Source of the DNA: Indolivaga alginatilytica
GTDB lineage: Bacteria; Bacteroidota; Bacteroidia; Bacteroidales; Dysgonomonadaceae
Direction of reading: 5' to 3'
Assembly (NCBI RefSeq): GCF_003201355.1
Contig: NZ_QICL01000001.1
Location: 248,001 to 312,000, forward strand
Length of the DNA stretch: 64,000 bases
The notes below the pieces were generated by a model. It ran no database searches. It was not told the DNA's origin and worked only from the letters and a program-made list of their open reading frames with translations. Below, one piece after another: positions 45,626-54,271 of this stretch. How positions within the stretch are numbered: position 1 is the stretch's first letter; each line of letters opens with the position of its first letter. The position numbers were made by a program, and so were the translations under genes.

Positions 45626-46948
45626 TTACTCCATGCCTTCCTTCCATATTTTGCGCAAAGGCATAAAGAAACGTTCCAATAACGACATATCTTCGGTTAT
45701 TATATCTGCCTGAGCTTCCATTTCGGGCAGATAAGGCAGTTCTTTTTTATAGGTGGTTTTCAGCCCGTCGGGCAAGTCTATTTCAACTACATAATTGTTT
45801 TTGTCTTCGGCATTCTGAGAAGGAATAGTCGATATGCTTCTTACAAAGCCTTTAACCATACCAAACTCATTGTCGGGAAAACTGGGAAAACGAATATTTA
45901 CACTTTGTCCCGGTTTTACTTTACCCGAACGTGTCATTGCCATAGAAGCCTTTCCTATTAATTTACCTGATTTATCGGGTATGACATTAAAGACATTTTC
46001 TCCGGCTACCACATTCTGATTTTCAGTCCAATAGTTTGTAAAAGTAACTTTTCCGTCGATCGGTGTAACGAATACATAATTCTGCTCCCATACCTGAATT
46101 TCGGTCAATAGCTGAGCCATATATGTTTTTAGTTGTGCTTCGAGTGTATTCTTTTTATCGATATATTGATACTCGGTATCCAAGAGGCTTTCTTGCATTC
46201 TTGCAATTTCTATTTGAGTATTCTGCAAAGTACCATTCATGTTTTCGAGTGACAGATACCCTTGCAGGTATTTATTTTTTGTAGCCTCTAAATCCTCCTG
46301 AGAGATGACTCCTCTTTTATTCAGTATCGAATCTCTTGAATATTGGCTTCTGCCGAGCTTCATCTGCTCGTCCACAATATTCTTTTGATGAAGCAGCTGT
46401 TTGTAATACTCCTGATACTGAGCGATCCGCTCCCTCATAAAATCAATTTTCTGGATGTAATAATTCAAACGCTTAAATTCGTGGTATTCGAATGAGGTTA
46501 TATAAAAAGACGAGTACAGGGATTGCATACTACCCAGATTCAAATCTTTGGGAGGTATAGATATAATCGCACTGTCGATATTTACATTCAGGTGAAACAG
46601 GTAGTCTTTAAGCTTGAGGATATCTTGGGTCTTGGCAGGATTCTCGATGACCGCCAGATAGTCTCCTGTTTTTACGATCTGCTCGTCTGTGATATTCAAT
46701 TCTTTTAATTTACCCGACGTTTTAGCTACGATTGGCGCCTGAGGTGTTGTGCCTGTAAGAACCATAGTGGTAACCACAGTATCGGGATATTTAAATACAG
46801 CACTTCCTACAAGGATAATCAGTACAATGACAGCTACAACTGTTATCCCCCTACGTAATATCCAGGAGGGTACGCTACCCAGTACTTCCTGAAACTCTTC
46901 GCTTCTTAATTCTATTTCTTTTTCTATCTCTTTTTCTTGCATATACAT
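45626..46948 (-). CDS. HlyD-family membrane fusion protein of the RiPP exporter
   Basis: I start at MYMQEKEIEKEIEL (46948; MQEKE at 46942 is also possible), giving 440 aa. The longer frame to 47011 reads through a palindromic repeat. A transmembrane helix lies at about residues 34-53, followed by a lipoyl/barrel half (APIVAKTSGKLKELNI, VKTGDYLAVIENP), a long coiled-coil hairpin to about residue 310, and the second half (FVTPIDGKVTFTNYWTENQNV, KPGQSVNIRFPSFPDNEFGMV). It bridges the ABC exporter to an outer-membrane channel (not encoded here). It is the last gene of the cassette. Confidence 0.9.
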   Translation of the reverse strand: MYMQEKEIEKEIELRSEEFQEVLGSVPSWILRRGITVVAVIVLIILVGSAVFKYPDTVVTTMVLTGTTPQAPIVAKTSGKLKELNITDEQIVKTGDYLAVIENPAKTQDILKLKDYLFHLNVNIDSAIISIPPKDLNLGSMQSLYSSFYITSFEYHEFKRLNYYIQKIDFMRERIAQYQEYYKQLLHQKNIVDEQMKLGRSQYSRDSILNKRGVISQEDLEATKNKYLQGYLSLENMNGTLQNTQIEIARMQESLLDTEYQYIDKKNTLEAQLKTYMAQLLTEIQVWEQNYVFVTPIDGKVTFTNYWTENQNVVAGENVFNVIPDKSGKLIGKASMAMTRSGKVKPGQSVNIRFPSFPDNEFGMVKGFVRSISTIPSQNAEDKNNYVVEIDLPDGLKTTYKKELPYLPEMEAQADIITEDMSLLERFFMPLRKIWKEGME

Positions 46949-46976
46949 AATTATTAAGAAACAAGAAGTATCTGAT

Positions 46977-47075
46977 AAGGTCTTAGACCTTTTTATTGCT
47001 TTGGTAAGCATAACAACAATAGTCTGTTATAATCCGAAAGTATATCATTAAATACTTTCATTTACTTACAACATT
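46977..47075 (+). repeat. Palindromic repeat, short-type full copy
   Basis: AAGGTCTTAGACCTT, TTTATTGCTTTGGTAAGCATAA, then ATAGTCTGTTATAATC, and the tail ATATCATTAAATACTTTCATTTACTTA in two blocks. It lies between the exporter and adaptor genes, oriented against them. Confidence 0.8.
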
Positions 47076-47135
47076 ATTTAATTGTAACGATCCCTTGTAT
47101 TTATACCTTATAAAACCATAAAAAGATATGAGACC

Positions 47136-49352
47136 TTAAGAACCCAGTTCCAGTTGATTCTTGACTAACGTATAATACTCCCCTTTTTTATCGGTCAATT
47201 CCTTATGAGTACCTTCTTCTATGATCTTGCCCTTATCCATTACTACAATATGATCGGCGTTCTGTACGGTACTTAAACGATGAGCTACTATTATTACCGT
47301 CTTGCCTTTATAAAACTCATTGAGGTTGTCCAATATCTGCCTTTCATTGTTGGCATCCAAAGCATTGGTTGCCTCATCAAAAAACAAAAAATCGGGATTT
47401 TTATATACAGCACGGGCTATCAGAAGACGCTGCCTTTGTCCCTGACTTACTCCATTACCCTCCATACCTATCTTGGTATTGTATTTCAAAGGAAGCGATT
47501 CTATAAAGTCCTTTATATTAGCTATCCGAACTGCTTCCATAAGCCGTTTTTTATCTACAATATCCTCCCCCACTGCTATATTATTGGCAATGGTATCTGA
47601 AAATATAAATCCGTCCTGCATCACTGCTCCCGACTTTTGACGCCACAGGTGCGGGTTGACATCTTCAATCGAAATATTATCTACTTTTATATCTCCTTTG
47701 TTCGGTTTATAGAAAGCCAACAAGAGTTTTATAAGAGTTGTTTTTCCGCTTCCGCTGGCTCCTACCACTGCCGTTATTTTATTTTCGGGAATTACCAAGT
47801 TGATGCCATTCAGCACATAATCCCTGTCGGCACCATCGTAACTGAAATAAACATCGTCAACACTCAACCTTTTAGAAGAAGGTATTTCGTTAATCTTAGA
47901 ACCTATAGTTTGCTCTTCGTCTTCACGGCTGTGTATTTCGTTTAACCGCTCCAAACTAATCTTGGCATCCTGAGCTGCTTGTACAAAACCTATTACCTGA
48001 CCGATGGGGCCCGACAGTTGCCCGAGTATATAACTGATAGACATCATCATACCGAGTGTTATATCTCCTTCGATAACAGCTCTTGCCGCAATAAACGAAA
48101 TGAAGAGAGAGGTGGTCTGGCTAAAGAATACGGATCCTAATTGTTGATACTGCCCTAACGCCAGTCCTTTTATACTGATTTTAAAAAGTTTGACCTGTAT
48201 ACGCTCCCATTTCCAGCGTTGTTGTTTTTCGCAATTATTAAGCTTTATTTCCTGCATGCCTGTTACAATCTGCACCAGATTACTTTGTACTGCGGAGGCT
48301 TGTGCGAACCGGCTCATATCCAGTTTTCGGCGATACCTGAGAAACAGAAGTATCCATAAGATATATAAAGTATTACCGACCACAAATATGAGCAGAATGG
48401 TGAGGTTATAATAAGCCAGAATAATAGCAAAAATTACAAAATTGGCAAATGAGAAGAGCGTTGTTAATGTCGATCCGGTGAGAAACGACTTGATACGCTC
48501 GTTATCTCCGATACGCTGCATAATATCCCCGATATTTTTCGAATCGAAGAAACGCAAAGGCAGCTTCATCAGCTTAGACAGGAAGTCGGAGATAAGGGCA
48601 ATACTTATTCGTGTATTTACATGGAGGGTTATCCAGTTTCGTATAAACTCAACCGCCAGCTGTGTTACAAATAACACTAATTGAGCGATAAGAATGAGGG
48701 TTATAAAACTCAGGTTACTATTACCGATCCCCTGATCGACAACCGCTTGTGTGAGGAACGGAAATATTAAAGCCAATACACTGCTTACAAGCAAGCCAAT
48801 AATCAGTTGAATTACCTGTGACTTATAGGGTCGCAGATAGCGAAAAAAGTATCTTAGGCTCTTTTGATTGCCATCGTCTTCGGTATCCGATGTATAAAAA
48901 TCGGGGGTAGGCTCCAATAGCAAGGCTGTTCCCACATCTTCGCCTTCGGATCTGGTGCTGATCCAACATTTAATAAATTGCTCTTTGGTTAATATGTATT
49001 TTTCGCCTACCGGATCGGATATTTTGATATCATATTCACCTTTCCGTTTCTTTTTTATCCCGTAACAAACAACAAAATGATTTTGATTCCAATGAAGAAT
49101 ACAAGGAAGCGGAGCATCTTCGACCAATTGCTCAAAGGTTATTTTAACGCCATTGGTGTGAAGTCCTATACTTTCGGCAGCATCGCTGATACCGAGCATA
49201 GATACACCTTCGCGAGTAATAAAAGCTTTTTCCCTCAGGTTCTGAATACTATAACTTCGTCCATAATATTTAGCTATCATCCGTAGACACGTAGGACCGC
49301 AATCCATGGCATCAAGCTGTCTGTAATTGGGAAAGGGGTTAAGCATTGTCAT
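47136..49352 (-). CDS. Peptidase-containing ABC transporter (C39 protease, TMD, NBD)
   Basis: A 738-aa bacteriocin-type exporter that cleaves leader peptides after Gly-Gly and exports the core. The C39 peptidase domain has Cys18 (AMDCGPTCL), His92 (QNHFVV) and Asp113 (ISDPVGEKY), so the catalytic triad is intact. Six transmembrane helices lie at about residues 165-440. The NBD has Walker A GASGSGKTT, signature VSQGQRQRL, Walker B FLFFDEATNALD and the H-loop VAHRLS. Its start lies 3 nt from the end of the hydrolase pseudogene, so it is in the same operon as the precursor and maturase. Confidence 0.95.
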   Translation of the reverse strand: MTMLNPFPNYRQLDAMDCGPTCLRMIAKYYGRSYSIQNLREKAFITREGVSMLGISDAAESIGLHTNGVKITFEQLVEDAPLPCILHWNQNHFVVCYGIKKKRKGEYDIKISDPVGEKYILTKEQFIKCWISTRSEGEDVGTALLLEPTPDFYTSDTEDDGNQKSLRYFFRYLRPYKSQVIQLIIGLLVSSVLALIFPFLTQAVVDQGIGNSNLSFITLILIAQLVLFVTQLAVEFIRNWITLHVNTRISIALISDFLSKLMKLPLRFFDSKNIGDIMQRIGDNERIKSFLTGSTLTTLFSFANFVIFAIILAYYNLTILLIFVVGNTLYILWILLFLRYRRKLDMSRFAQASAVQSNLVQIVTGMQEIKLNNCEKQQRWKWERIQVKLFKISIKGLALGQYQQLGSVFFSQTTSLFISFIAARAVIEGDITLGMMMSISYILGQLSGPIGQVIGFVQAAQDAKISLERLNEIHSREDEEQTIGSKINEIPSSKRLSVDDVYFSYDGADRDYVLNGINLVIPENKITAVVGASGSGKTTLIKLLLAFYKPNKGDIKVDNISIEDVNPHLWRQKSGAVMQDGFIFSDTIANNIAVGEDIVDKKRLMEAVRIANIKDFIESLPLKYNTKIGMEGNGVSQGQRQRLLIARAVYKNPDFLFFDEATNALDANNERQILDNLNEFYKGKTVIIVAHRLSTVQNADHIVVMDKGKIIEEGTHKELTDKKGEYYTLVKNQLELGS

Positions 49353-49355
49353 TTA

Positions 49356-50400
49356 TTAATTTACTCGTTCTGTTATTTGTAAATTTTCAGTCCAAAGTAT
49401 AAAGATCTGAATAATATCTTTAAAAATAATATCATTATAGTCCGATTTTCCATTTACTACTTTCTGGAAACTATGCCCACGATCTACATAAGGTGTTAAC
49501 TCATAATTTTTTTTACCATATAACTCAAAATATATGGGAAGGAGATCGCAACTTTCAGAAGATGGATCAGCAGTTCCATACGCTATGTATATAGGCATCT
49601 TTAAGTGAACAATATCTTCTCTATACGGAGTAGAAAAGCTTCTCCATGCCTGGATTGGATCCCCTTTCATGTTTTAAAACTTTGATTATCAGGATTTATT
49701 CCGCATATAATCTCCCATTGTTTGTACAATTCATCAATATTCTCTTGAGCTTGTTTCATTGTCTGTTTACCTAATTTTGCATCATTTCGTTCCTTTCTTA
49801 TATATTCTGAATAGCGACCATCAGTATCTCCGCTCAAATATCCCACTGCATAAATATCCGGTTTTTTTTAACCAGTGACACCGCAATTTGAGCTCCTTGA
49901 GATATGCCAATGACACTAATTTTTTCCTTGTCAACCCAAGCTTGTTTCCTTAAAAAGTTGATAACAGTACTTCCACGATCAACAAATTTTGTTTTATAAT
50001 AATCCTTTAGATACTTTTCATCGAATTTATTCGGTTCTAAAATATCAGGGACATATATTTTTCGATTGTATAACAGATTTTCAGCAACTATGAGAGGAGT
50101 ATGTGGATGTGAAATCATCACAATATTATAATCTTCATAGAATTCTTCATAAAGACTATCCAAATTATTGATATAGATCGTACTATCGTTTTCAATTATT
50201 AGTGGTATAGGCTGTGATCCTTGACAATATATAATGACCGGTTTTTTTATAGAATCTTTGCTCATTCATATAAAATCAATAGTATCTTTATCGTGATGTA
50301 TAGAATATATCCTGATTTTTTCATCAATCTTAATTTGCGATTTTATATCAGCAGTTGTTAAGAAAAAAAATATTGATAAAAATAGAAATATTGTTTTCAT
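49356..50400 (-). pseudogene. Decayed secreted alpha/beta hydrolase of the RiPP cassette
   Basis: The ATG at 50400 begins a signal peptide (MKTIFLFLSIFFFLTT). Codon 45 is TGA (50268-50266), then the frame continues (MSKDSIKKPVIIYCQG) through the nucleophile elbow VIGISQGAQ. After an eight-A run (T8 at 49862-49869 on the plus strand) the protein shifts frame: adding one base restores KKKPDIYAVGYLSGDTDGRYS and a further 50 residues. A second shift near 49672 restores the C-terminal part with the catalytic Asp (AYGTADPSSE) and His (DRGHSF). There are therefore three lesions in one gene of about 348 codons. It starts 1 nt after the maturase stop and ends 3 nt before the exporter start. Confidence 0.82.
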
Positions 50401-50401
50401 C

Positions 50402-51538
50402 TCACGCAAAATCTTCAATGGTAAGTAATTCAACTTCTATATTTTTTAAGTCTTTGAGATCTGTAAATATCTTGTTTTGTATGCATATAAATAATTCAAT
50501 AAGATCATCGCAATATACAGAAGGATTAGCGAATCCATTACTCGTGGAATATCTTGTTGCTAAATGAAAGCCGCCACATACTTCTTTAGCAATGCACAAT
50601 TGGCATTTATCACACAGTACTTCATCCTGATGGGAATAATAGAATGTTTTCATTAGAGGATGCTCTGCAACATCTTCAAATTTGTTATTGACAATATTTA
50701 AGCCTGTTTTGACAAATCCATCCCCACATATTTTTAAAGAATCAATAACCTCTATTGCTCCGTCTGTCTTGATTGCTACTATGCGATTAAATTTTCGACC
50801 AAGACCTTCATTTCCTCTATCCAATCCTAAAAACAGACTTGATATAATATCGAAAATTCTTATTCTAGGCTTATTTTTATCATTATCCTTATACCAAATT
50901 TCGAACATTTCTGATAACCATTTTCCCACTTTACCTATAGCAATATCCCTCTTTTCATAAGTAGACTCAGGTATTAATAAATCTAGACTAGCAATTTTAA
51001 GGCTCTTATAATGTGCGTAAAGTATTTCTGGAGCCTCTTCTATGTTAATAACCGTCAATATACCTGGTCTTTCGACGAGCTCTATCCCTCTAATTATTTC
51101 ATTATAAGCAGGTAATCTATTGTTTCTATAAATTCTATTTCTAGTAGCTTTTTCGGTTCCATCTAAACTAATACCAAAATGAATATTCAGATTTTTTAAA
51201 AATTCTATCCAAATTTTATCTAGCAAAGTACCATTTGTTTGTAAATTATAATACTTTTCGATATGAGGGAGCAATGTATTGGCAAGGTTTATAAACTCTG
51301 TATAAAAATCTTTTCCAGCAAGAAGCGGTTCACCTCCATGAAAAATAATTACGATGTTATCAATCTCTTTACTTATACAATAATCATTTATTTTTTGCAA
51401 GCTAATTTTCACCAAATCAAGACTTATGATTGGAGGATCCTTTTTAAAAGAGGTATCACCTTGATTAAAAACATAGCAATAAGAGCAATCTAAGTTACAA
51501 ATGCTCGTCGTCTTAAATACAAATTCTTGAAATTTCAT
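50402..51538 (-). CDS. FxsB-like radical SAM/SPASM peptide maturase
   Basis: This 378-aa protein has the radical SAM cluster motif CNLDCSYC (Cys14, Cys18, Cys21) directly after KFQEFVFKTTSI. It continues with IIFHGGEPLLAG, LQTNGTLLD and FGISLDGTE. The C-terminal SPASM part has six or more Cys: CDKCQLC, CGGFHLATRY and VYCDDL. The flow VIDSLKICGDG, FANPSVYCDDLIEL closely follows FxsB-type maturases, which in characterised cases form three-residue cyclophanes on precursor peptides. I infer crosslinking of the peptide at 51622-51777. It is preceded by a strong hairpin after the precursor gene. Confidence 0.9.
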   Translation of the reverse strand: MKFQEFVFKTTSICNLDCSYCYVFNQGDTSFKKDPPIISLDLVKISLQKINDYCISKEIDNIVIIFHGGEPLLAGKDFYTEFINLANTLLPHIEKYYNLQTNGTLLDKIWIEFLKNLNIHFGISLDGTEKATRNRIYRNNRLPAYNEIIRGIELVERPGILTVINIEEAPEILYAHYKSLKIASLDLLIPESTYEKRDIAIGKVGKWLSEMFEIWYKDNDKNKPRIRIFDIISSLFLGLDRGNEGLGRKFNRIVAIKTDGAIEVIDSLKICGDGFVKTGLNIVNNKFEDVAEHPLMKTFYYSHQDEVLCDKCQLCIAKEVCGGFHLATRYSTSNGFANPSVYCDDLIELFICIQNKIFTDLKDLKNIEVELLTIEDFA

Positions 51539-51571
51539 ATGATTTATATTTTACATTATAAAAAACATAAA

Positions 51572-51607
51572 TAATAGTGGACTACCTAGTCTAGATAGTC
51601 CACTATT
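51572..51607 (-). terminator. Hairpin/attenuator between precursor and maturase genes
   Basis: AATAGTGGACTA and TAGTCCACTATT form a perfect 12-bp stem with an 11-nt loop, 15 nt after the precursor stop. On the minus strand it is followed by a weak T-rich stretch. Such partial terminators commonly keep precursor peptide mRNA in excess of enzyme mRNA. Confidence 0.72.
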
Positions 51608-51621
51608 TAGCTCCTCTAAAT

Positions 51622-51777
51622 TTAAGTAGTTTGAGTATGCGATACTTGTGCATGAGTTTGGCTATGACCTTCTGCATAACCTCCTCCTAATAACTTAGAT
51701 TGCATAAATTCATCTAAAACCTCAAAATTTGCTTTCTGATCTAGACTGTCCAGCGAAATCTTCTTTGATTTTTTCAT
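51622..51777 (-). CDS. RiPP precursor peptide with three His-Xaa-Gln triplets, 51 aa
   Basis: Translated by hand: it starts MKKSKKISLDSLDQKANFEV and the leader ends LLGGG at residues 29-33. The remaining 18 residues are YAEGHSQTHAQVSHTQTT. The core holds three H-x-Q triplets (His38-Ser-Gln40, His42-Ala-Gln44, His47-Thr-Gln49) and no Cys, so lanthionine or sactionine bridges are excluded. The double-Gly end fits the C39 peptidase of the exporter gene downstream, and the Lys/Leu-rich leader fits Bacteroidetes GG-type leaders. It is the first gene of the cassette. Confidence 0.85.
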   Translation of the reverse strand: MKKSKKISLDSLDQKANFEVLDEFMQSKLLGGGYAEGHSQTHAQVSHTQTT

Positions 51778-51921
51778 AATTTAATTTGATTTAAAATTTG
51801 CTTACTCTATAACCTTTTCAGCTTCCGGTATTTTAATATAGTTTTCCTTAGTATATGCCAAAACAATTATAAGTGATATTAGGTGTATTATATTTAAACA
51901 ACTGTCGAATTCCAAATACAC

Positions 51922-52139
51922 TGATCAGATTGCTCTTTTATTTTTAAGACACCGGCTAATCCATTTTTCACATTAAGAGCAGTACAGTTTGAACATCATC
52001 CAAAAGGTTCTCTATAGTAGCTTTATATTCTTGATTATTGCATTTATGGCTTACTATATAAGTAATAACCCATCTTTCCGGTAGCTAAATTAAGATTATT
52101 GTTAAGATTTAAAGATATTATAAGTTTTGTATTGAGATA
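51922..52139 (-). pseudogene. Frameshifted fragment resembling a LanC-like cyclase N-terminus
   Basis: Three minus-strand frames in succession read NNNLNLATGKMGYYLYSKP, then HKCNNQEYKATIENLLDDVQT, then CTALNVKNGLAGVLKIKEQ. Joined, they give GKMG...(Y/F)...YxxxxENLLDDV...LxVKNGLAGV, the order found in Bacteroidetes lanthionine synthetase C-like proteins (GKMG..., LLD.I..., GLAGIGWGIEYL). After GLAGV the similarity stops. At least two frameshifts and a deletion are needed. I infer a dead LanC-like gene next to the live-looking cassette. Confidence 0.5.
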
Positions 52140-52170
52140 TTTGTATTGAGATATTTGTATTGAGATATTT
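52129..52170. repeat. Tandem repeat, 14 bp x 3
   Basis: GTATTGAGATATTT is repeated three times without change, then a partial GTAT. It abuts the LanC-like remnant. Confidence 0.85.
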
Positions 52171-52229
52171 GTATCTATCGTCTTTCCAGTGTTAAAGGGA
52201 TGGATAAATTTCGTTTGCAATATATATAT

Positions 52230-52463
52230 TAATATTTGAAGTTAAATAAATTATTTCTATTAAAATTTATCATTTCGACAAAAAAATCATCAACCCATTG
52301 ACTATCAAAACATTTAGCCCATCCGAGTATCTGCTTGAAGTTCGTGCCGTAAAGATCCTCAAGTTCCCTGCTCAGCTTACCTTTAGTCAACTGAAGAATA
52401 ACATCCCCTGTTGAATATCAGAAATAATAAAGCCGAAAATATTACTGCACGTATTGTACTCAT
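52230..52463 (-). pseudogene. Gene debris: lipoprotein signal fragment and DUF1016-like fragment
   Basis: The ATG at 52463 begins a 26-codon frame with a lipoprotein-like signal (IRAVIFSALLFLIFNRGC-YSS) that stops at 52383. A second frame over the same area reads LTKGKLSRELEDLYGTNF, which faintly resembles the N-terminal region of DUF1016/YhcG proteins. Neither is a complete gene. The rest of 51778-52593 holds no intact gene; the cassette promoter should lie here, but I see no clear -7 box. Confidence 0.3.
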
Positions 52464-52593
52464 AAGCAGTATAACCGAATCTCCTACCCCATTCAAAATG
52501 AGAGCGAATAAGCTTTAATTACACGAAATAGTATAGCTGAAATAAAAAAATATTTGTATATTTAGAGCATAATAATCTCTTAAATTATCACAC

Positions 52594-52902
52594 ATGGACT
52601 TTGAAGAACTTTCTAAACATTATATGGAAAAGTATAATGAATTAACCGAGAAGCGAGATAAATCGGGTATTATAACAACTGTTGATGACATCAACGAAGC
52701 CATCCGAGGGTTTAATATGGATAGAGTGAATGATGATTATTGTAAAATACTCGACTGGAATTTCTATGTTGCAAATATTGAGGGTGCCCGACTGGCTTTG
52801 AATGCTCAATTTCCGTATCTGCGCTTACCGTCTGCCACCATTTTTTCCATTGCCTTTGACCAAAGTGAGAAGAAATGGAAATTTAGCGGGGAGATCGATT
52901 AA
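52594..52902 (+). CDS. Small hypothetical protein, 102 aa
   Basis: Residues 1-45 form an acidic/basic helix pair (FEELSKHYMEKYNELTEKRD, VDDINEAIRGFNMDRV). The C-terminal half has CKILDWNFYVANIEGARLAL and ends in a beta strand KKWKFSGEID. No signal peptide. Family not recognised. It is divergent from the RiPP cassette, and an immunity role is possible but unsupported. A TATATTTA element near 52555 may be its -7 box. Confidence 0.6.
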   Translation: MDFEELSKHYMEKYNELTEKRDKSGIITTVDDINEAIRGFNMDRVNDDYCKILDWNFYVANIEGARLALNAQFPYLRLPSATIFSIAFDQSEKKWKFSGEID

Positions 52903-52930
52903 AGAAGATTAGTAGCCTACAATTAATAAA

Positions 52931-52970
52931 ACAATAAAAGCCTATCAAAATATCGACAGGCTTTTATTGT
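52931..52970. terminator. Bidirectional terminator
   Basis: ACAATAAAAGCCT pairs with AGGCTTTTATTGT, between the convergent 102-aa gene and the truncated hemoglobin gene. Confidence 0.8.
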
Positions 52971-52993
52971 ATATGCTCACTTAAAATCTACTT

Positions 52994-53404
52994 TCATTTA
53001 TGGGGATCATTACCCGATCTTCGATGAATATATTCCAGCTTACCCTGAAACACATCTGCAATCTTATAGGCTCTCGATTTGGCTTCGTTGGCAATATCTC
53101 CTGCAAAAAGCTTGTCGACCGTCTCTGTAAAAAGAGACAACCATCGGTCGAAATGTTCCTTATCGATTGGTAGTTGTGCGTGTGGCGGAAAAGGATGCCC
53201 TGTATATGTTCTTTCATTCAATAAAATACTTTGCCAGAAAGAATGTAATTTCGATAGATGTTCGTCCCAATGTTCTCCTATCTTTTCAATAAATATAGGT
53301 CCCAACAAGTCATCTTTTCGCACTTTGGCATAAAATGTATTGACCATTTTCTTAATGTCCTCTAAACTCTCAATGTCTTTTATCGGTTTTATCTCTTTCT
53401 CCAT
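52994..53404 (-). CDS. Group III truncated hemoglobin
   Basis: A 136-aa heme protein of the two-over-two globin fold. Features: MVNTFYAKVRKDDLLGPIF, the B/E-helix aromatic pattern HWDEHLSKLHSFWQSILL, GHPFPPHAQLPIDKEHFDRWL with the proximal His, and a helical C-terminus. Group III members are thought to handle nitric oxide, hydrogen peroxide or oxygen under low-oxygen conditions. The 250 nt upstream contain a weak Leu-rich frame (53411-53617) that I do not accept as a gene. Confidence 0.92.
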   Translation of the reverse strand: MEKEIKPIKDIESLEDIKKMVNTFYAKVRKDDLLGPIFIEKIGEHWDEHLSKLHSFWQSILLNERTYTGHPFPPHAQLPIDKEHFDRWLSLFTETVDKLFAGDIANEAKSRAYKIADVFQGKLEYIHRRSGNDPHK

Positions 53405-53656
53405 ATCACATTATTTATCTTGTACCAATACAATCAGTATCATCATTCTCAAAGGTAATAAAAAGATAGCACCTGTCTTTGAGATTGTAAGAAGAAGCAG
53501 TCTTGGTATCTCCAATGGCTTTATTCTCTTTACCATCTCTCTCGTCTTCTGATCTTTATACAAGATAGGTCTAAAATGAATAACAGATTGATTATTACTA
53601 TAAGTAAAGCCCCCCATTTACTGAGAGGCTTGTATTTTGATTAAAATAGTAGTTGG

Positions 53657-54064
53657 TTATAGCGGAATTTTGATTTCCAGTTCCTTAGATTCATTTCTTT
53701 TTACTGTAACCCCTTCGGTACCTGCAACCGCAGTTTTATCTGCAAGAGTATAGAAAACAGCAAAATAAAGGTTGGTTTGGGATTCAAGAATATTCAATTC
53801 CGTAAGATTCAAACTGAACTTGGCAATTCCATTATCATCTGTTACAGCCATTTTTTTAGCATCACCGGGTACAGTCGCTTCCGTTACGGGACTATCTTTA
53901 TACATATAAACCGTTTTACCTGACTGAACAACACCTAATGCATTAGTCACCTTTACTGTTACATTAGCTCCTAGAAAGCTGGGATCATCATCGTCGCCAC
54001 AAGAACTAAATCCGAACGCAGCTGCTACAACGAGAAATAAACTTAAAAACAATATTTTCTTCAT
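53657..54064 (-). CDS. Surface lipoprotein, 135 aa
   Basis: The start at MKKILFLSLF (54064) puts the lipobox FSSC at a normal distance (an upstream Met at 54097 is rejected). The mature end CGDDDDPS is an acidic export signal. The rest is one Ig-like/CNA-B-like beta domain (VTVKVTNALGVVQSGKTVYMY, DDNGIAKFSLNL). Function unknown; probably surface-exposed. Confidence 0.78.
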   Translation of the reverse strand: MKKILFLSLFLVVAAAFGFSSCGDDDDPSFLGANVTVKVTNALGVVQSGKTVYMYKDSPVTEATVPGDAKKMAVTDDNGIAKFSLNLTELNILESQTNLYFAVFYTLADKTAVAGTEGVTVKRNESKELEIKIPL

Positions 54065-54271
54065 AAAGTAACTATTTAGTAAAGCCGATCGTTTCATGAA
54101 TATGCCTGTTCGGCAATCTGCACATATTCATTTTATACCCCTAAGCAAATAGTATTTGACTTATCGATATTTGTTATAAACAATCAGACTTTATAATAAG
54201 TTCCCGTTTTAGGCTTTCCTCACTTTTAATAACATTTCGGACAGAAGCATCTGATATACCTGCTTTTATAA

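Noticed and set aside
49862-49869. Programmed frameshift at the eight-A run in the hydrolase gene
   Set aside because: A second unrelated frameshift and an in-frame TGA are also needed, so decay (or sequencing error) is simpler.
51622-51777. Precursor peptide as lanthipeptide or sactipeptide
   Set aside because: The core has no Cys, although a LanC-like remnant is nearby, so thioether bridges are not possible in this peptide.
53411-53617. Leu-rich frame upstream of the truncated hemoglobin gene
   Set aside because: No family, no start context, and the opposite strand is also open. It remains possible but unsupported.
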